From NCBI RefSeq assembly GCF_024704725.1, contig NZ_JALIQS010000004.1, forward strand, positions 124,001 through 188,000: 64,000 bases of DNA, in the 5' to 3' direction. Numbering within the stretch: position 1 is the stretch's first letter; the number at the start of each line of letters is the position of its first letter. This document shows, in pieces, positions 1 to 10,417 of this stretch. The translations under genes and the position numbers were made by a program. The stretch is from Shinella sp. CPCC 101442 (GTDB lineage Bacteria; Pseudomonadota; Alphaproteobacteria; Rhizobiales; Rhizobiaceae). The notes beneath the pieces are model-generated. The model had not been told where the DNA came from and ran no database searches. It saw nothing but the letters and a program-made list of their open reading frames with translations.

Positions 1-1604
1 GCTTCGTCCAGTGCCTTTTGCACGGCCTGTTCCGATTCGGTGTCGAGCGCGGACGTCGCCTCGTCGAGCAGCAGGATCGGTGCGTTGCGCACCAGCGCCC
101 GCGCGATCGACAGCCGCTGACGCTGGCCGCCGGAGAGCGTCACGCCGTTTTCGCCGACGGGCGTCTCGTAGCCGAGCGGCTGGGCGAGGATGAAGTCATG
201 CGCATAGGCGTGGCGCGCCGCCTCCTCGATCTCTGCATCCGTCGCCTCGGGACGGCCGTAGCGGATGTTGTCGCGGATCGTGCCCTCGAAGAGATAGGGC
301 TGCTGCGAGACATAGGCGATGGCGTTGCGCAGCGACTGCTTGGTCACATGGGCGATGTCCTGCCCGTCGATCAGGATCTCGCCCTCGGCCGGATCATAGA
401 AGCGCGGAATGAGGCTGATGACGGTGGATTTGCCCGCACCCGAGGGGCCGACGAGGGCCGTGGTTTTGCCACCCTCGGCGGTGAAGTTCAGGCCCTTGAG
501 GATCGTCTCGGTTTCCGAATAGCCGAAATGCACATCCTTGAAGGTGATCGTGGCATCGGAGACGACAAGCGCCTTGGCATCCGGCCGGTCGGCCTGGCGG
601 GGCGCCAGGTCGAGGATTTCGTAGATCATGCGGGCATTGACGACCGCGCGCTCCAGCGAGACCTGCAGGCGTGCAAGGCGCTTGGCCGGCTCATAGGCCA
701 TCAGGAGCGCCGTGACGAAGGAGAAGAAGGCACCGGGCAGGATGCCGCCATAGATCGAGCGGTAGGCGGCGTAGCCGAGCACGCCCGATATGGCGAAGCC
801 TGCAAAGGCTTCCGTCATCGGCGCGGTGCGTTCCGACAGGCGGGCAATGCGGTTCGAGCGGTTTTCCGCCCGCGCGATGATGCCCTCCACCTTGTCCCTC
901 AGCTGGGCTTCCATGGTGAAAGCCTTGACGATGGTGATGCCCTGTACCGTCTCCTGCATCGCGCCAAGCACGTGGCTGTTGAGCTCGACGGATTCGCGCG
1001 TGGCGCTGCGCAGGCGCTTGGAGACATAACGCAGGCCGATGAGCAGCGGCGGTGCGACGAAGAAGACGATCAGCGTCAGGATCCAGTCCTTCGACAGCAT
1101 TACCGCAATGAGGGCGATGAGCGTCAGGAAGTCGCGCGCGACCGACGTCACCGTCATGTTGAGCACGTCGCGGATGCCGGTGACGTTCTGGCTGATCTGG
1201 GCGGCGAGATAGGCCGAGCGCGATTCCGAGAAAAAGCCGACGCTGAGCGCCATCAGATGCGAATAGAGGCGGCGCTGGTAGCGCGCGACGATATTGTTGC
1301 CGATCTTCGCGAGGATGACGGCCTGGAAATATGTCGCAAAGCCGCGCAGCACGAAGGCGACGAAGATCGAGCCGCAGATCAGGATGACGAGGTCGGCGCG
1401 TTTGTTGGCAAACGCCTCGTTGACCACCGATTCCATGATCCAGGCGGTAAAGGCCGTGGTGAGGGCGACGATCGCGAGGCTGATCACGGCAAGGCCGTAG
1501 CCCTTGATGTGGTCACGGCCGTTCTCGGCGATGACGCGCTTCAGCACGGTGGTGACGGTGTCGGAGCTGACGTGGGGGCGCTCGGGACGACTCTTATCGG
1601 CCAA
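1..1604 (-). CDS. MsbA-like ABC exporter, fused permease/ATPase (3' end cut by window)
   Basis: Half-transporter of the MsbA/lipid exporter type: an N-terminal six-helix membrane domain followed by an ATPase domain, expected to work as an inner-membrane homodimer. The first 534 codons are visible. The C-terminal ATPase shows Walker A VGPSGAGKST (about residue 383), the ABC signature TLSGGQR (about 488) and Walker B PILLLDEATSALD (about 508). The last roughly 60-80 residues lie outside the window. The start is taken as TTG at 1604 because AGGAAAG lies about 9 bases upstream and no in-frame ATG is near. It is last in a minus-strand run after mepA, mgsA and glk. Family is sure; the substrate (lipid, glycan or drug) cannot be read. 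Confidence 0.88.
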   Translation of the reverse strand, partial: MADKSRPERPHVSSDTVTTVLKRVIAENGRDHIKGYGLAVISLAIVALTTAFTAWIMESVVNEAFANKRADLVILICGSIFVAFVLRGFATYFQAVILAKIGNNIVARYQRRLYSHLMALSVGFFSESRSAYLAAQISQNVTGIRDVLNMTVTSVARDFLTLIALIAVMLSKDWILTLIVFFVAPPLLIGLRYVSKRLRSATRESVELNSHVLGAMQETVQGITIVKAFTMEAQLRDKVEGIIARAENRSNRIARLSERTAPMTEAFAGFAISGVLGYAAYRSIYGGILPGAFFSFVTALLMAYEPAKRLARLQVSLERAVVNARMIYEILDLAPRQADRPDAKALVVSDATITFKDVHFGYSETETILKGLNFTAEGGKTTALVGPSGAGKSTVISLIPRFYDPAEGEILIDGQDIAHVTKQSLRNAIAYVSQQPYLFEGTIRDNIRYGRPEATDAEIEEAARHAYAHDFILAQPLGYETPVGENGVTLSGGQRQRLSIARALVRNAPILLLDEATSALDTESEQAVQKALDE

Positions 1605-1724
1605 TAGACTGACTTTCCTGCACGATCTCGCGGGCAGCCGGCCTAAACCGGCGCTGTGGCCGCTCTATAGGGTGTCGGTCGGCCTTTGGCGAGTCCGGGA
1701 GGGCGTCGAGCACCGCCGAAGGCT

Positions 1725-2750
1725 TCACCTTTTCCAGTGGCGTCCCTCGGTTGCAACACCGAACCTGTCGGGCATGCGCGCAAAGGCGGCAAGGCCGGCA
1801 AGGGCCGCGACCGGATGGGTGACCACATAGGTCGGGATGGATTTGAGCAGCGCGCTGTGCGGCGCCTTGTCCTCGAAGGCGGCGCGAAATTCCGGACCGC
1901 GCAAGGCGGGAAGGATTTTCTGCGAGATGCCGCCGGCCAGGAACACGCCGCCCTTGGCCATGAAGATCATCGCCATGTCGCCAGCAACGCGGCCGAGATA
2001 GGTCGAAAACAGCGAGACGGTCTCGACGGCCGCGCGGTCGTCCTGCGCCAGCGCCCTGGCCGTCACATCGGACGGTTTGCCGAGTGTCGCATCGACGCCG
2101 TCGGCGGCGCAGACGGCGCGGTAGATGTTCATGATGCCGCGCCCGCACAACAGCTGCTCGGCGGAGATGCGACCCTCGATCGGCTCCAGGAAGGGCCAGA
2201 TCCGGTAGTCGCGCTCGCTGCGCGGGCCGACATCGACATGGCCGCCTTCGCCTGGCACCGGAATCCAGCTGTGGCGGGCATAGACCAGGCCGGCGACACC
2301 AAGGCCGGTGCCGGGTCCGAGCACTGTGCGCGAGGCGGCGTTACGCTCGATACCGGGGCCGATCTTTTCCCGGTCGGTATCGCCGAGCGAGGCGACGGCC
2401 AGCGCCTGCGCCTCGAAATCGTTGACGAGCAGCACGTCCTCGAAGCCGAGATTGGCGATCATGTCGCGGGGACGCACCACCCAGGGGCAATTGGTCAGCG
2501 GCACCTCGTCGCCCTGGATGGGTCCGGCCAGCGCCAGGATCGCCGAGCGCGGCTGGACCGAGCTCGTGTCGAGGATGCATTTTTGCAGGGCGTCGTCGAT
2601 ATTGGCGAAGTCGGCCGTCTGAACGATCGGGAATTGCCTGGGTTCGGCAAAGGCATCCACCAGCAGCGCGAAGCGCGCATTGGTGCCGCCGATATCGCCG
2701 ACGAGGATGGGGAAGGGGAGGTTGGTGTCGTTATCGCCTGGCCTTGCCAT
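1725..2750 (-). CDS. glk: Glucokinase
   Basis: ATP-dependent glucokinase making glucose 6-phosphate in the cytoplasm; 341 residues, normal for the bacterial Glk family. The N-terminus carries the phosphate-binding motif [11 protein letters not shown] (about residues 17-27), with VNDFEAQA holding the probable catalytic Asp, and [10 protein letters not shown] further on. The open frame extends upstream, but ATG 2750 is preferred because it places the GGTN motif at the usual distance and GGGATAG lies just before it. It lies 77 bases after mgsA on the same strand, so sugar phosphorylation and the methylglyoxal bypass of glycolysis are probably co-transcribed. Confidence 0.93.
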   Translation of the reverse strand: MARPGDNDTNLPFPILVGDIGGTNARFALLVDAFAEPRQFPIVQTADFANIDDALQKCILDTSSVQPRSAILALAGPIQGDEVPLTNCPWVVRPRDMIANLGFEDVLLVNDFEAQALAVASLGDTDREKIGPGIERNAASRTVLGPGTGLGVAGLVYARHSWIPVPGEGGHVDVGPRSERDYRIWPFLEPIEGRISAEQLLCGRGIMNIYRAVCAADGVDATLGKPSDVTARALAQDDRAAVETVSLFSTYLGRVAGDMAMIFMAKGGVFLAGGISQKILPALRGPEFRAAFEDKAPHSALLKSIPTYVVTHPVAALAGLAAFARMPDRFGVATEGRHWKR

Positions 2751-2827
2751 CAAGCTATCCCGTTCTTTCGCGTGCCCGTATGTGTGTGGTGGTTTTGCTT
2801 TTCGCCTATCCGGGGCAGAGAGTGCCG

Positions 2828-3208
2828 TCAATCGGCTGCGAAGTCGAGCAGGTGTTCCGCCGTGGCGCGGTTCAGCGCCATCGGAATGTCGTAGACGATG
2901 GCAAGCCGCATCAGGGCTTTCACATCGACATCGTGCGGCATGGGGGTGAGCGGATCGACGAAGAAGATCAGGACGTCCACCTCGCCGGTGGCAATCAGCG
3001 CGCCGATCTGCTGGTCGCCGCCGAGCGGGCCGCTCTTGAGCCTGACGACGTCGAGGCCGGGGCAGGCTTCCAGCACGCGGCCGCCCGTCGTGCCCGTCGC
3101 GACGATCTTCGCCTGCGACAGCACCTTCTCATTGCGCAGCGCGAAATCCGCCATGTCGTCCTTCTTCTCGTCATGCGCGATCAGCGCAATGCATCTGGGG
3201 CGTGACAT
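2828..3208 (-). CDS. mgsA: Methylglyoxal synthase
   Basis: Converts dihydroxyacetone phosphate to methylglyoxal and phosphate, a bypass that relieves sugar-phosphate build-up. At 126 residues it is a short family member. It begins with the typical [13 protein letters not shown] and TTGGRVLE phosphate-binding segments, followed by [13 protein letters not shown] (catalytic Asp) and [18 protein letters not shown] (active-site His). It stands between mepA upstream and glk downstream on the same strand. Confidence 0.95.
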   Translation of the reverse strand: MSRPRCIALIAHDEKKDDMADFALRNEKVLSQAKIVATGTTGGRVLEACPGLDVVRLKSGPLGGDQQIGALIATGEVDVLIFFVDPLTPMPHDVDVKALMRLAIVYDIPMALNRATAEHLLDFAAD

Positions 3209-3261
3209 GGGCGTTCCTCGCGGGTTCGACGGGGAAATTTAAATCGATTTGATCGCCTTAT

Positions 3262-3294
3262 ACAAAAGCGGCGGGGCCTTGAAAAGCCCCGCCG
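3262..3294 (-). terminator. Rho-independent terminator after mepA
   Basis: A perfect 9-bp stem CGGCGGGGC/GCCCCGCCG (3269-3277 with 3286-3294) and an 8-base loop, followed on the minus strand by CTTTTGTA. It lies 13 bases past the mepA stop and separates mepA from mgsA. Confidence 0.85.
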
Positions 3295-3306
3295 TCAGGC
3301 GCCTGC

Positions 3307-4368
3307 CTATTGGAAGGGGCGCGGGATGGGAATCGGCACGATAGCCGGCAGAGCTGTGTCGTTGGCAATGACCGATTCGATGCTGTTTGCCGGCGTGTCG
3401 CCGCCGCCGGAGAAAGCAAGCGCGGTTGCGGAGACGCCGCCATTGCCCTGATAGGTGACCTCCTGTTCGGAGGCCGGCGAAGCGCTGGCGAGAACCGTGC
3501 CGCAGGCCTTCGGCAGGTCGGACAGCATCATGTAGCGCGGCTTGACGGGCTTCGCATCCGCCTTGGGCTTCGGCTTGGCCCAGGGCTCCTTGGTGAACCA
3601 CCAGGCGAGCGATGCGTCGCAGCCGTCGCCGGCCGCGACCTTCGCCTGCGGCTTGCAGCCGGGCGCGCCCTCCGGGCATTTGATCCGGATATGGAAGTGT
3701 TCGTCGTGGCCATAGATCGGCCGCACCTTGCCGAGCAGCGCGCGGTCGCCCTGCCAGGTGTCGCAAAGCTTCTTCTTGATCGCCGGATTGACGAAGACGC
3801 GCTCGACCTGCGGATAACTCGCCGCCTTCATGACGAGCCTGGCATGGGTCGAGGTCCAGCGGCGCGAATCGACCGTCAGGAACTTGCTCTTGTCGAGCAT
3901 GGAGGTGAAGGGCAGCTTTTCGCGCTCTTCGGCCGACAGGCGGTGATCCGGCATCGGCGTGAACCAGATGTCGGCGTCGAGGCCCACCTGGTGCGAGGCA
4001 TGGCCCGACAGCATCGGTCCGCCACGCGGCTGCGAGATGTCGCCGAGCAGCAGACCCGGCCAGCCGAGCTGCTGCGCGTCCTGGGAAAACTCTTCCAGCA
4101 GCGCGATCATCTGCGGGTGACCCCAGCGCCGGTTGCGCGTCAGGCGCATCGCCTGCCAGGCGGGGCCATCCGTCGGGATCGCCACGGCGCCGGCAATGCA
4201 GCCCTTGGCATAGGAACCGTAGGGGCTCGCCGCCATCTTTGCCGGCAGGCGCTTGGCGCCGAACAGTTCCTTGGCCGGCCGGTCTTCGGCGGCGGAAGGG
4301 GCGGTCAGCGCGAGGCTGGCGGCCATCAGGCACGGGATCAGGCGGGTAGGCTTGGGAGGCAGGGGCAT
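3307..4368 (-). CDS. mepA: Penicillin-insensitive murein endopeptidase
   Basis: Periplasmic LAS-type zinc metallopeptidase that cuts D-alanyl-meso-diaminopimelyl cross-links in peptidoglycan. 353 residues, longer than E. coli MepA because of a C-terminal extension. A signal peptide (LIPCLMAASLALTAPSAAE) is clear. The zinc and active-site segments LSGHASHQVGLDADIW and GHDEHFHIRIKCP are intact, with WTSTHARLV between. ATG 4368 is preferred to the upstream in-frame start because it begins a normal signal sequence. A strong terminator follows it. The divergent yejA starts about 180 bases away. Confidence 0.93.
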   Translation of the reverse strand: MPLPPKPTRLIPCLMAASLALTAPSAAEDRPAKELFGAKRLPAKMAASPYGSYAKGCIAGAVAIPTDGPAWQAMRLTRNRRWGHPQMIALLEEFSQDAQQLGWPGLLLGDISQPRGGPMLSGHASHQVGLDADIWFTPMPDHRLSAEEREKLPFTSMLDKSKFLTVDSRRWTSTHARLVMKAASYPQVERVFVNPAIKKKLCDTWQGDRALLGKVRPIYGHDEHFHIRIKCPEGAPGCKPQAKVAAGDGCDASLAWWFTKEPWAKPKPKADAKPVKPRYMMLSDLPKACGTVLASASPASEQEVTYQGNGGVSATALAFSGGGDTPANSIESVIANDTALPAIVPIPIPRPFQ

Positions 4369-4549
4369 TGTCGGGTCTCGAAGTCGCAATCGTTGCGAAA
4401 GGTTAAAGGATCATTCTTTCGCGGAAGTGAATCGTCCTGACCGATAGGGATGGCAAAAACCGCCGCTTTCATGGCAGGCCTGTCAATTGCCCGGATTTTG
4501 CCTATTCTCCGCTGCATGCTTCGGCAAACGCATTGGAAAGGGAATTGGC

Positions 4550-6394
4550 ATGCAGGCAGCCTTCGGGAGAATTTTGGTCACGGCGGCTCTGTCGCTTGCG
4601 CTGACAACGGGTGTTGTCGCGCAGGAAACCGCAAGCCCCGTCTGGCGCAGCGGCATCTCCACCATCGGCGAGCTGAAGCGTCCAAACGGTTTCGAACGCT
4701 TCGACTACGTCAATCCCGATGCACCGAAGGGCGGCGAGCTGAAGCTGTCCGAAACCGGCACCTACGACACGTTCAACCTTATCCTCTCCAAGGGCGAGGC
4801 GGCCACGGGTGTCGGCTCGCTCGTCTTCGATACGCTGCTGAAATCGGCCGAGGACGAGATCACCGCCTCCTACGGCCTGCTCGCCGAGGGCGTCTCCTAT
4901 CCCGACGACTTCTCGTCTGCGAGCTTCCGCCTACGCACGGAAGCGAAATGGGCGGACGGAAAACCGGTGACGCCGGAGGATGTCATCTTCTCCTTCGAAA
5001 AGCTGAAGGAGCACAATCCGCTCTATGCCAACTACTACCGCCACGTGATCTCGGCGGAAAAGACCGGCGAGCGCGACATCACCTTCCGCTTCGACGAGAA
5101 GAACAACCGCGAACTGCCGAACATTCTCGGCCAGTTTCCGGTCATTCCCAAGCACTGGTGGGAAGGAACGGACGACAAGGGCAACAAGCGCGACATCAGC
5201 CGCACGACGCTGGAGCCGGTGATGGGTTCCGGCCCCTACAAGATCGGCGCGTTCCAGGCCGGCGCCTCCATCCGCTTCGAGCGGCGCGACGACTATTGGG
5301 GCAAGGACCTCAACGTGAATGTCGGCCAGAACAATTTCGGCACGATCAGCTACACGTTCTTCGGCGACCGGACCGTCGAATTCGAGGCTTTCCGCACCGG
5401 CAACGTCCAGTTCTATCAGGACAACAGCGCCAGCCATTGGGCGACCTCCTACGATTTCCCGGCTGCAAACGACGGTCGCGTGGTGCGTGAGGAGATCGAG
5501 AACCCGCTGCGCGCCACCGGCATCATGCAGGCCTTCGTGCCGAACCTGCGCCGTGACAAATTCAAGGACCAGAAGGTGCGCGAGGCGCTGAACTATGCCT
5601 TCGATTTCGAGGATCTGAACCGCAGCCTCGCCTATAACGCCTTCCAGCGCGTCGACAGCTATTTCTGGGGTACCGAGCTTGCCTCCTCCGGCCTGCCTGA
5701 GGGGCGCGAGAAGGAGATCCTGGAGGAGTTGAAGGACAAAATTCCCCCAGAAGTCTTCACCACGCCCTATACCAATCCCGTCAACGGCGACCCGCAGAAG
5801 GTGCGCGGCAACCTGCGCAAGGCGCTGGAACTCTTCAAGGAGGCGGGTTACGAGCTGAAGGACCGCAAGCTCGTCAATGTGAAGACGGGCGAACCTTTCG
5901 GCTTCGAGATCCTTCTCTCCAATCCCTCCTTCGAGCGCACGGTCACGCCCTTCGTCAACAGCGTGAAGAAGATCGGTATCGATGCGCGCATCCGCACCGT
6001 CGATGCTTCGCAATATACCAACCGTACCAGAAGCTTCGACTATGACATGATCTACGGCATCTGGGCGCAGACGCTCGTTCCGGGCAACGAGCAGAGCGAC
6101 TACTGGGGCTCGGCCTCGGCCGACCAGCAGGGCTCGAAGAACTATGCCGGCATTTCCGATCCGGCGATCGACGAGCTCATCCGCCGCATCATCTTCGCGC
6201 CGAACCGAGAGGAGCTGATCGCCACGACCCACGCGCTCGACCGCGTTCTACTCGCTCATCACTATGTCGTGCCCCTCTTCTATGCGAAGGCGCAGCGCAT
6301 CGCCTACTGGAACGAGCTCGCCCGTCCGCAGGAGCTGCCCTATTACGGGCTCGGTTTCCCGCAGGTCTGGTGGTCGAAGAACGCCGCGAAATGA
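4550..6394 (+). CDS. yejA: Peptide ABC transporter substrate-binding protein YejA
   Basis: Periplasmic binding protein, solute-binding family 5, for the YejABEF oligopeptide importer (microcin C in E. coli; linked to antimicrobial-peptide response in rhizobia). 614 residues with an N-terminal signal peptide (ILVTAALSLALTTGVVAQ). The family 5 body is recognisable from KSAEDEITASYGLLAEGVSYPDD, PEDVIFSF and GSGPYKI. ATG 4550 is chosen because AAAGGGA precedes it and it opens the signal peptide; an earlier frame extension lacks both. First gene of yejABEF, 159 bases before yejB. Confidence 0.94.
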   Translation: MQAAFGRILVTAALSLALTTGVVAQETASPVWRSGISTIGELKRPNGFERFDYVNPDAPKGGELKLSETGTYDTFNLILSKGEAATGVGSLVFDTLLKSAEDEITASYGLLAEGVSYPDDFSSASFRLRTEAKWADGKPVTPEDVIFSFEKLKEHNPLYANYYRHVISAEKTGERDITFRFDEKNNRELPNILGQFPVIPKHWWEGTDDKGNKRDISRTTLEPVMGSGPYKIGAFQAGASIRFERRDDYWGKDLNVNVGQNNFGTISYTFFGDRTVEFEAFRTGNVQFYQDNSASHWATSYDFPAANDGRVVREEIENPLRATGIMQAFVPNLRRDKFKDQKVREALNYAFDFEDLNRSLAYNAFQRVDSYFWGTELASSGLPEGREKEILEELKDKIPPEVFTTPYTNPVNGDPQKVRGNLRKALELFKEAGYELKDRKLVNVKTGEPFGFEILLSNPSFERTVTPFVNSVKKIGIDARIRTVDASQYTNRTRSFDYDMIYGIWAQTLVPGNEQSDYWGSASADQQGSKNYAGISDPAIDELIRRIIFAPNREELIATTHALDRVLLAHHYVVPLFYAKAQRIAYWNELARPQELPYYGLGFPQVWWSKNAAK

Positions 6395-6553
6395 GCCGGG
6401 GCTTGCGCCGCAAAGCCGGCTGGGCTCCATATAGCGCAGCGAATCACCGCTGCCCGCAGCGGCGGCAAAACGAGAAGGTCTGGGTTTGATCGACTGGATA
6501 TCGAAGCAGCGGCGTGCCGCGGATGCGCACGTCCCTCCGGCGGAGCGTCGCTG

Positions 6554-7630
6554 ATGGGCGCGTATATCCTGCGCCGCATCCTGCTGATGATCCCGACCAT
6601 TTTCGGCATCATGGCGATCTCCTTTGCGATCGTGCAGTTCGCGCCAGGCGGTCCGGTCGAGCAGGTCATCTCCGACCTCACCAACCAGGGGGCGGGCGAC
6701 CGTCTCTCCGGCGGCGGCGACATGCTGCAGAATGCCGGCGGCGAGGGGGCCTATCGCGGCTCGCAGGGGCTGGATCCGGAGTTCATCGCCAAGCTGGAAA
6801 AGCAGTTCGGCTTCGACAAGCCGCCGCTCGAGCGCTTCTTCACGATGATGTGGGACTATATGCGCTTCGATTTCGGCGAGAGCTTCTTCCGCAACACGGA
6901 TGTCATCGACCTCATCGCGCAGAAGATGCCGGTGTCGATCTCGCTCGGCGTGTGGATACTCGTCTTTTCCTACGCCATCTCCATTCCGCTCGGCATCAAG
7001 AAGGCGGTGCAGGACGGGTCGGCCTTCGACGTCTGGACCTCGGGCATCATCATCATCGGCTATGCCGTGCCGAGCTTCCTGTTCGGCATCCTGCTCATCG
7101 TGCTCTTCGCCGGGGGATCCTTCCTCGACTGGTTCCCGCTGCGCGGCATTGTTTCCGATAATTTCGACAGCCTCGCCTGGTGGCAGAAACCACTCGATTA
7201 CATGTGGCACATGACCTTGCCGCTGATCACGCTGCTGCTCTCGGCCTTCGCCACGACGACGCTTTTGACCAAGAACTCGTTCATCGACGAGATCAAGAAG
7301 CAGTATGTCACGACGGCGCGCGCCAAGGGGCTGAACGAACGCCAGGTGCTCTACGGCCACGTCTTCCGCAATGCCATGCTGATCATCATCGCCGGCTTTC
7401 CGGGCGCCTTCATCTCGGCCTTCTTCACGGGATCGCTGCTCATCGAATATATCTTCTCGCTCGATGGCCTCGGACGTCTCGGCTACGATTCCATCGTGCG
7501 GCGCGACTATCCCATCGTCTTTGCGACACTCTTCATCTTCTCGCTGATGGGCCTCGTCGTCAGCCTCGTCTCCGACCTCATCTATACCTGGGTCGATCCC
7601 CGCATCGATTTCGACCGGAGGGACGTGTGA
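6554..7630 (+). CDS. yejB: Peptide ABC transporter permease YejB
   Basis: Inner-membrane permease of the Yej importer, 358 residues. Opens with the DppB/YejB N-terminal helix ([18 protein letters not shown]), has a long periplasmic loop with the [16 protein letters not shown] segment, and later membrane helices. The EAA loop that contacts the ATPase is [20 protein letters not shown]. Its TGA shares one base with the yejE ATG (7630), indicating translational coupling. Confidence 0.94.
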   Translation: MGAYILRRILLMIPTIFGIMAISFAIVQFAPGGPVEQVISDLTNQGAGDRLSGGGDMLQNAGGEGAYRGSQGLDPEFIAKLEKQFGFDKPPLERFFTMMWDYMRFDFGESFFRNTDVIDLIAQKMPVSISLGVWILVFSYAISIPLGIKKAVQDGSAFDVWTSGIIIIGYAVPSFLFGILLIVLFAGGSFLDWFPLRGIVSDNFDSLAWWQKPLDYMWHMTLPLITLLLSAFATTTLLTKNSFIDEIKKQYVTTARAKGLNERQVLYGHVFRNAMLIIIAGFPGAFISAFFTGSLLIEYIFSLDGLGRLGYDSIVRRDYPIVFATLFIFSLMGLVVSLVSDLIYTWVDPRIDFDRRDV

Positions 7631-8769
7631 TGAGCGCCGTCACCGATGCAAAGCCGGTCGCGCCCCCGCGCAAGGGGCTGCTCAATCCCACCAACCTGCG
7701 GCGCTGGGAGAATTTCAAGGCGAACCGGCGCGGCTACTGGTCGCTGTGGATCTTCCTGCTGATCTTCGTGCTTTCGCTCTTTGCCGAGGGCATCGCCAAC
7801 GACCGGCCGATCGTCGCCTCCTACAAGGGCGAGCTGCTTTTCCCGGTCGTTATCGATTATCCGGAGGAAAAGTTCGGCGGCTTCCTGGCCGAGACCGACT
7901 ATCGTTCGGACTTCATCCAGGAAGAGGTCGGCGCCAACGGCTGGATGATCTGGCCGCCGATCCGCTATTCCTACAATACGACGAACTCCAACATCCCGCA
8001 TTCCGCCCCGACGAAACCCTTCTGGCTGATGTCGAAGGACGAGCGTTGCGCCGGCTATCCCGGCGGCGTGGACGATCCGAACTGCACCTTGAGCAATCTC
8101 AACTGGCTCGGCACCGACGACCAGGCGCGCGACGTGCTTGCCCGCGCCATCTACGGCTTCCGCATCTCGGTGCTGTTCGGCCTGGCGCTCACCATCGCGT
8201 CCGCCGTGGTCGGCGTGACGGCCGGTGCCGTGCAGGGTTATTTCGGCGGCTGGACGGACCTTCTGATGCAGCGCTTCATCGAGATCTGGTCGTCGATGCC
8301 GGTGCTCTACATCCTGCTGATCATCGCCGCCATCCTGCCGCCCGGCTTCTGGATCCTGCTCGGCATCATGCTGCTCTTTTCCTGGGTCGGTTTCGTCGGC
8401 GTGGTGCGTGCGGAATTCCTGCGGGCGCGCAATCTCGAATATGTCCGGGCGGCGCGCGCGCTCGGCGTCGGCAATGTCACGATCATGTACCGGCACCTGC
8501 TGCCGAACGCGATGGTGGCGACGCTGACCTTCCTGCCCTTCATCCTCTCGGGCTCGATCACCACGCTCACCTCGCTCGACTTTCTGGGCTTCGGCATGCC
8601 GCCGGGCTCGCCGTCGCTGGGTGAACTGATCGCGCAGGGCAAGAACAATCTTCAGGCGCCGTGGCTCGGCATCACCGCCTTCGTCGTCATGTCCGTCATG
8701 CTGTCGCTTCTGATCTTCGTCGGTGAAGCAACGCGCGATGCCTTCGATCCGAGGAAGACCTTCCGGTGA
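7630..8769 (+). CDS. yejE: Peptide ABC transporter permease YejE
   Basis: Second permease of the Yej importer, 379 residues, DppC/OppC type. The N-terminal OppC-like segment NFKANRRGYWSLWIFLLIFV is followed by a large periplasmic loop, then five helices; the EAA loop is EYVRAARALGVGNVTIMYRH. The ATG at 7630 overlaps the yejB stop and is taken as the start. Its own stop overlaps the GTG of yejF by four bases (GTGA), so all three cytoplasmic-membrane genes are tightly coupled. Confidence 0.94.
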   Translation: MSAVTDAKPVAPPRKGLLNPTNLRRWENFKANRRGYWSLWIFLLIFVLSLFAEGIANDRPIVASYKGELLFPVVIDYPEEKFGGFLAETDYRSDFIQEEVGANGWMIWPPIRYSYNTTNSNIPHSAPTKPFWLMSKDERCAGYPGGVDDPNCTLSNLNWLGTDDQARDVLARAIYGFRISVLFGLALTIASAVVGVTAGAVQGYFGGWTDLLMQRFIEIWSSMPVLYILLIIAAILPPGFWILLGIMLLFSWVGFVGVVRAEFLRARNLEYVRAARALGVGNVTIMYRHLLPNAMVATLTFLPFILSGSITTLTSLDFLGFGMPPGSPSLGELIAQGKNNLQAPWLGITAFVVMSVMLSLLIFVGEATRDAFDPRKTFR

Positions 8770-10400
8770 GCACACGCGAAATCCTCCTCTCCGTCAAAGA
8801 CCTTTCGGTCGCCTTCCACCAGGGCGGAAAGACATCGCTCGCCGTCGACCGGGTGTCCTTCGACATCCACCGCGGCGAGGTCGTGGCGCTGGTCGGCGAA
8901 TCCGGCTCCGGCAAGTCGGTGACGGCCAATTCCATCCTGAAGCTTTTGCCTTATCCGGCCGCCAGCCACCCTTCCGGGGAAATCCATTTCAACGGCGAGG
9001 ATCTGCTGAACGCGTCGGATGCGACGCTGCGCGACGTGCGCGGCAACGACGTCACGATGATCTTCCAGGAGCCGATGACCTCGCTCAATCCGCTGCATTC
9101 GATCGAGCGGCAGATCGGCGAAATCCTGAAACTCCACCAGGGCATGGAGGCCGCCGCCGCGCGCGCCAAAATCCTGGAACTGCTCAATCAGGTCGGTATC
9201 CGCGAGCCGGAAAAGCGCCTCGCCGCCTATCCGCACGAGCTTTCCGGCGGCCAGCGCCAGCGCGTGATGATCGCCATGGCGCTCGCCAACCGCCCGGAAC
9301 TCCTGATCGCCGACGAGCCGACGACCGCGCTCGACGTCACCGTGCAGGCGCAGATCCTCGAACTCCTGAAGAAACTCAAGGAAGAGCACGGCATGTCCAT
9401 GCTCTTCATCACCCACGATCTCGGCATCGTGCGAAAATTCGCCGACCGGGTCTGCGTGATGACCAAGGGCAAGATCGTCGAGACCGGCCCGGTCGAAGAG
9501 ATATTCTCCAACCCGCAGCACGCCTATACGCGCCACCTGCTCGCTTCCGAGCCGAAGGGCGAGCCTCGGCCGGGTGATGCCAGCCAGCCCGTCATCATCG
9601 AGGCTGACGGCGTCAAGGTCTGGTTTCCGATCAAGGCGGGCTTCATGCGCCGCGTCGTCGATCATGTGAAGGCCGTCGACGGCATCGACCTGACGCTGCG
9701 CGCCGGCCACACGCTCGGCGTCGTCGGCGAATCCGGTTCCGGCAAGACGACGCTGGGTCTCGCGTTGACGCGGCTTATCGCCTCGCAAGGCCGCATCGCC
9801 TTCGTCGGGCAGGACATTGCCGGCCACTCCTTCGCCGAAATGCGCCCGTTGCGCCGGCGCATGCAGATCGTCTTCCAGGATCCCTTCGGATCGCTGTCGC
9901 CGCGCATGTCGGTCGCCGATATCGTCGCCGAGGGACTGAAAATCCACGAGCCCTCGTTGTCGGAAGCCGAGCGCGACCATCGCGTGGCTTCGGCGCTGGA
10001 GGAAACCGGCCTCGATGCATCGACCCGCTGGCGCTACCCGCATGAATTTTCCGGTGGCCAGCGCCAGCGCATCGCGATTGCCCGCGCCATGGTGCTGAAG
10101 CCGGAATTCGTCATGCTCGACGAGCCGACCTCCGCGCTTGACATGAGCGTGCAGGCGCAGGTGGTCGAACTGCTGCGCGACCTGCAGGCGAAGCACAATC
10201 TCGCCTATCTCTTCATCAGCCACGACCTCAAGGTCGTGCGTGCGCTTGCCAATGACATCATCGTCATGCGCGCCGGGCGTGTCGTGGAAAAGGGGCCGGC
10301 GAAAGACATCATCGAGCGTCCCTCGGAGGCCTATACCAAGGCCCTCATGGCCGCCGCCTTCAATCTCGAAGCCGTCAGGGCCGAGAGCATCCACCAGTAG
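8766..10400 (+). CDS. yejF: Peptide ABC transporter dual ATPase YejF
   Basis: Energises the Yej importer with two fused ABC ATPase domains in 544 residues. Domain 1 has Walker A GESGSGKS, signature [12 protein letters not shown] and Walker [13 protein letters not shown]. Domain 2 repeats these as [21 protein letters not shown] and [11 protein letters not shown]. An OppD/F-type linker lies near residues 260-290. The start is GTG at 8766, overlapping the yejE stop by four bases. A reductase gene starts 17 bases downstream and may share the transcript. Confidence 0.94.
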   Translation: MSTREILLSVKDLSVAFHQGGKTSLAVDRVSFDIHRGEVVALVGESGSGKSVTANSILKLLPYPAASHPSGEIHFNGEDLLNASDATLRDVRGNDVTMIFQEPMTSLNPLHSIERQIGEILKLHQGMEAAAARAKILELLNQVGIREPEKRLAAYPHELSGGQRQRVMIAMALANRPELLIADEPTTALDVTVQAQILELLKKLKEEHGMSMLFITHDLGIVRKFADRVCVMTKGKIVETGPVEEIFSNPQHAYTRHLLASEPKGEPRPGDASQPVIIEADGVKVWFPIKAGFMRRVVDHVKAVDGIDLTLRAGHTLGVVGESGSGKTTLGLALTRLIASQGRIAFVGQDIAGHSFAEMRPLRRRMQIVFQDPFGSLSPRMSVADIVAEGLKIHEPSLSEAERDHRVASALEETGLDASTRWRYPHEFSGGQRQRIAIARAMVLKPEFVMLDEPTSALDMSVQAQVVELLRDLQAKHNLAYLFISHDLKVVRALANDIIVMRAGRVVEKGPAKDIIERPSEAYTKALMAAAFNLEAVRAESIHQ

Positions 10401-10417
10401 CGAAGAAGAGACTGCCC

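Noticed and set aside
18-1607. A 529-codon plus-strand open frame
   Set aside because: Antisense to the MsbA-like exporter, whose Walker and signature motifs are clear on the minus strand.
4931-6232. A 433-codon minus-strand open frame
   Set aside because: Shadow of yejA with no family features.
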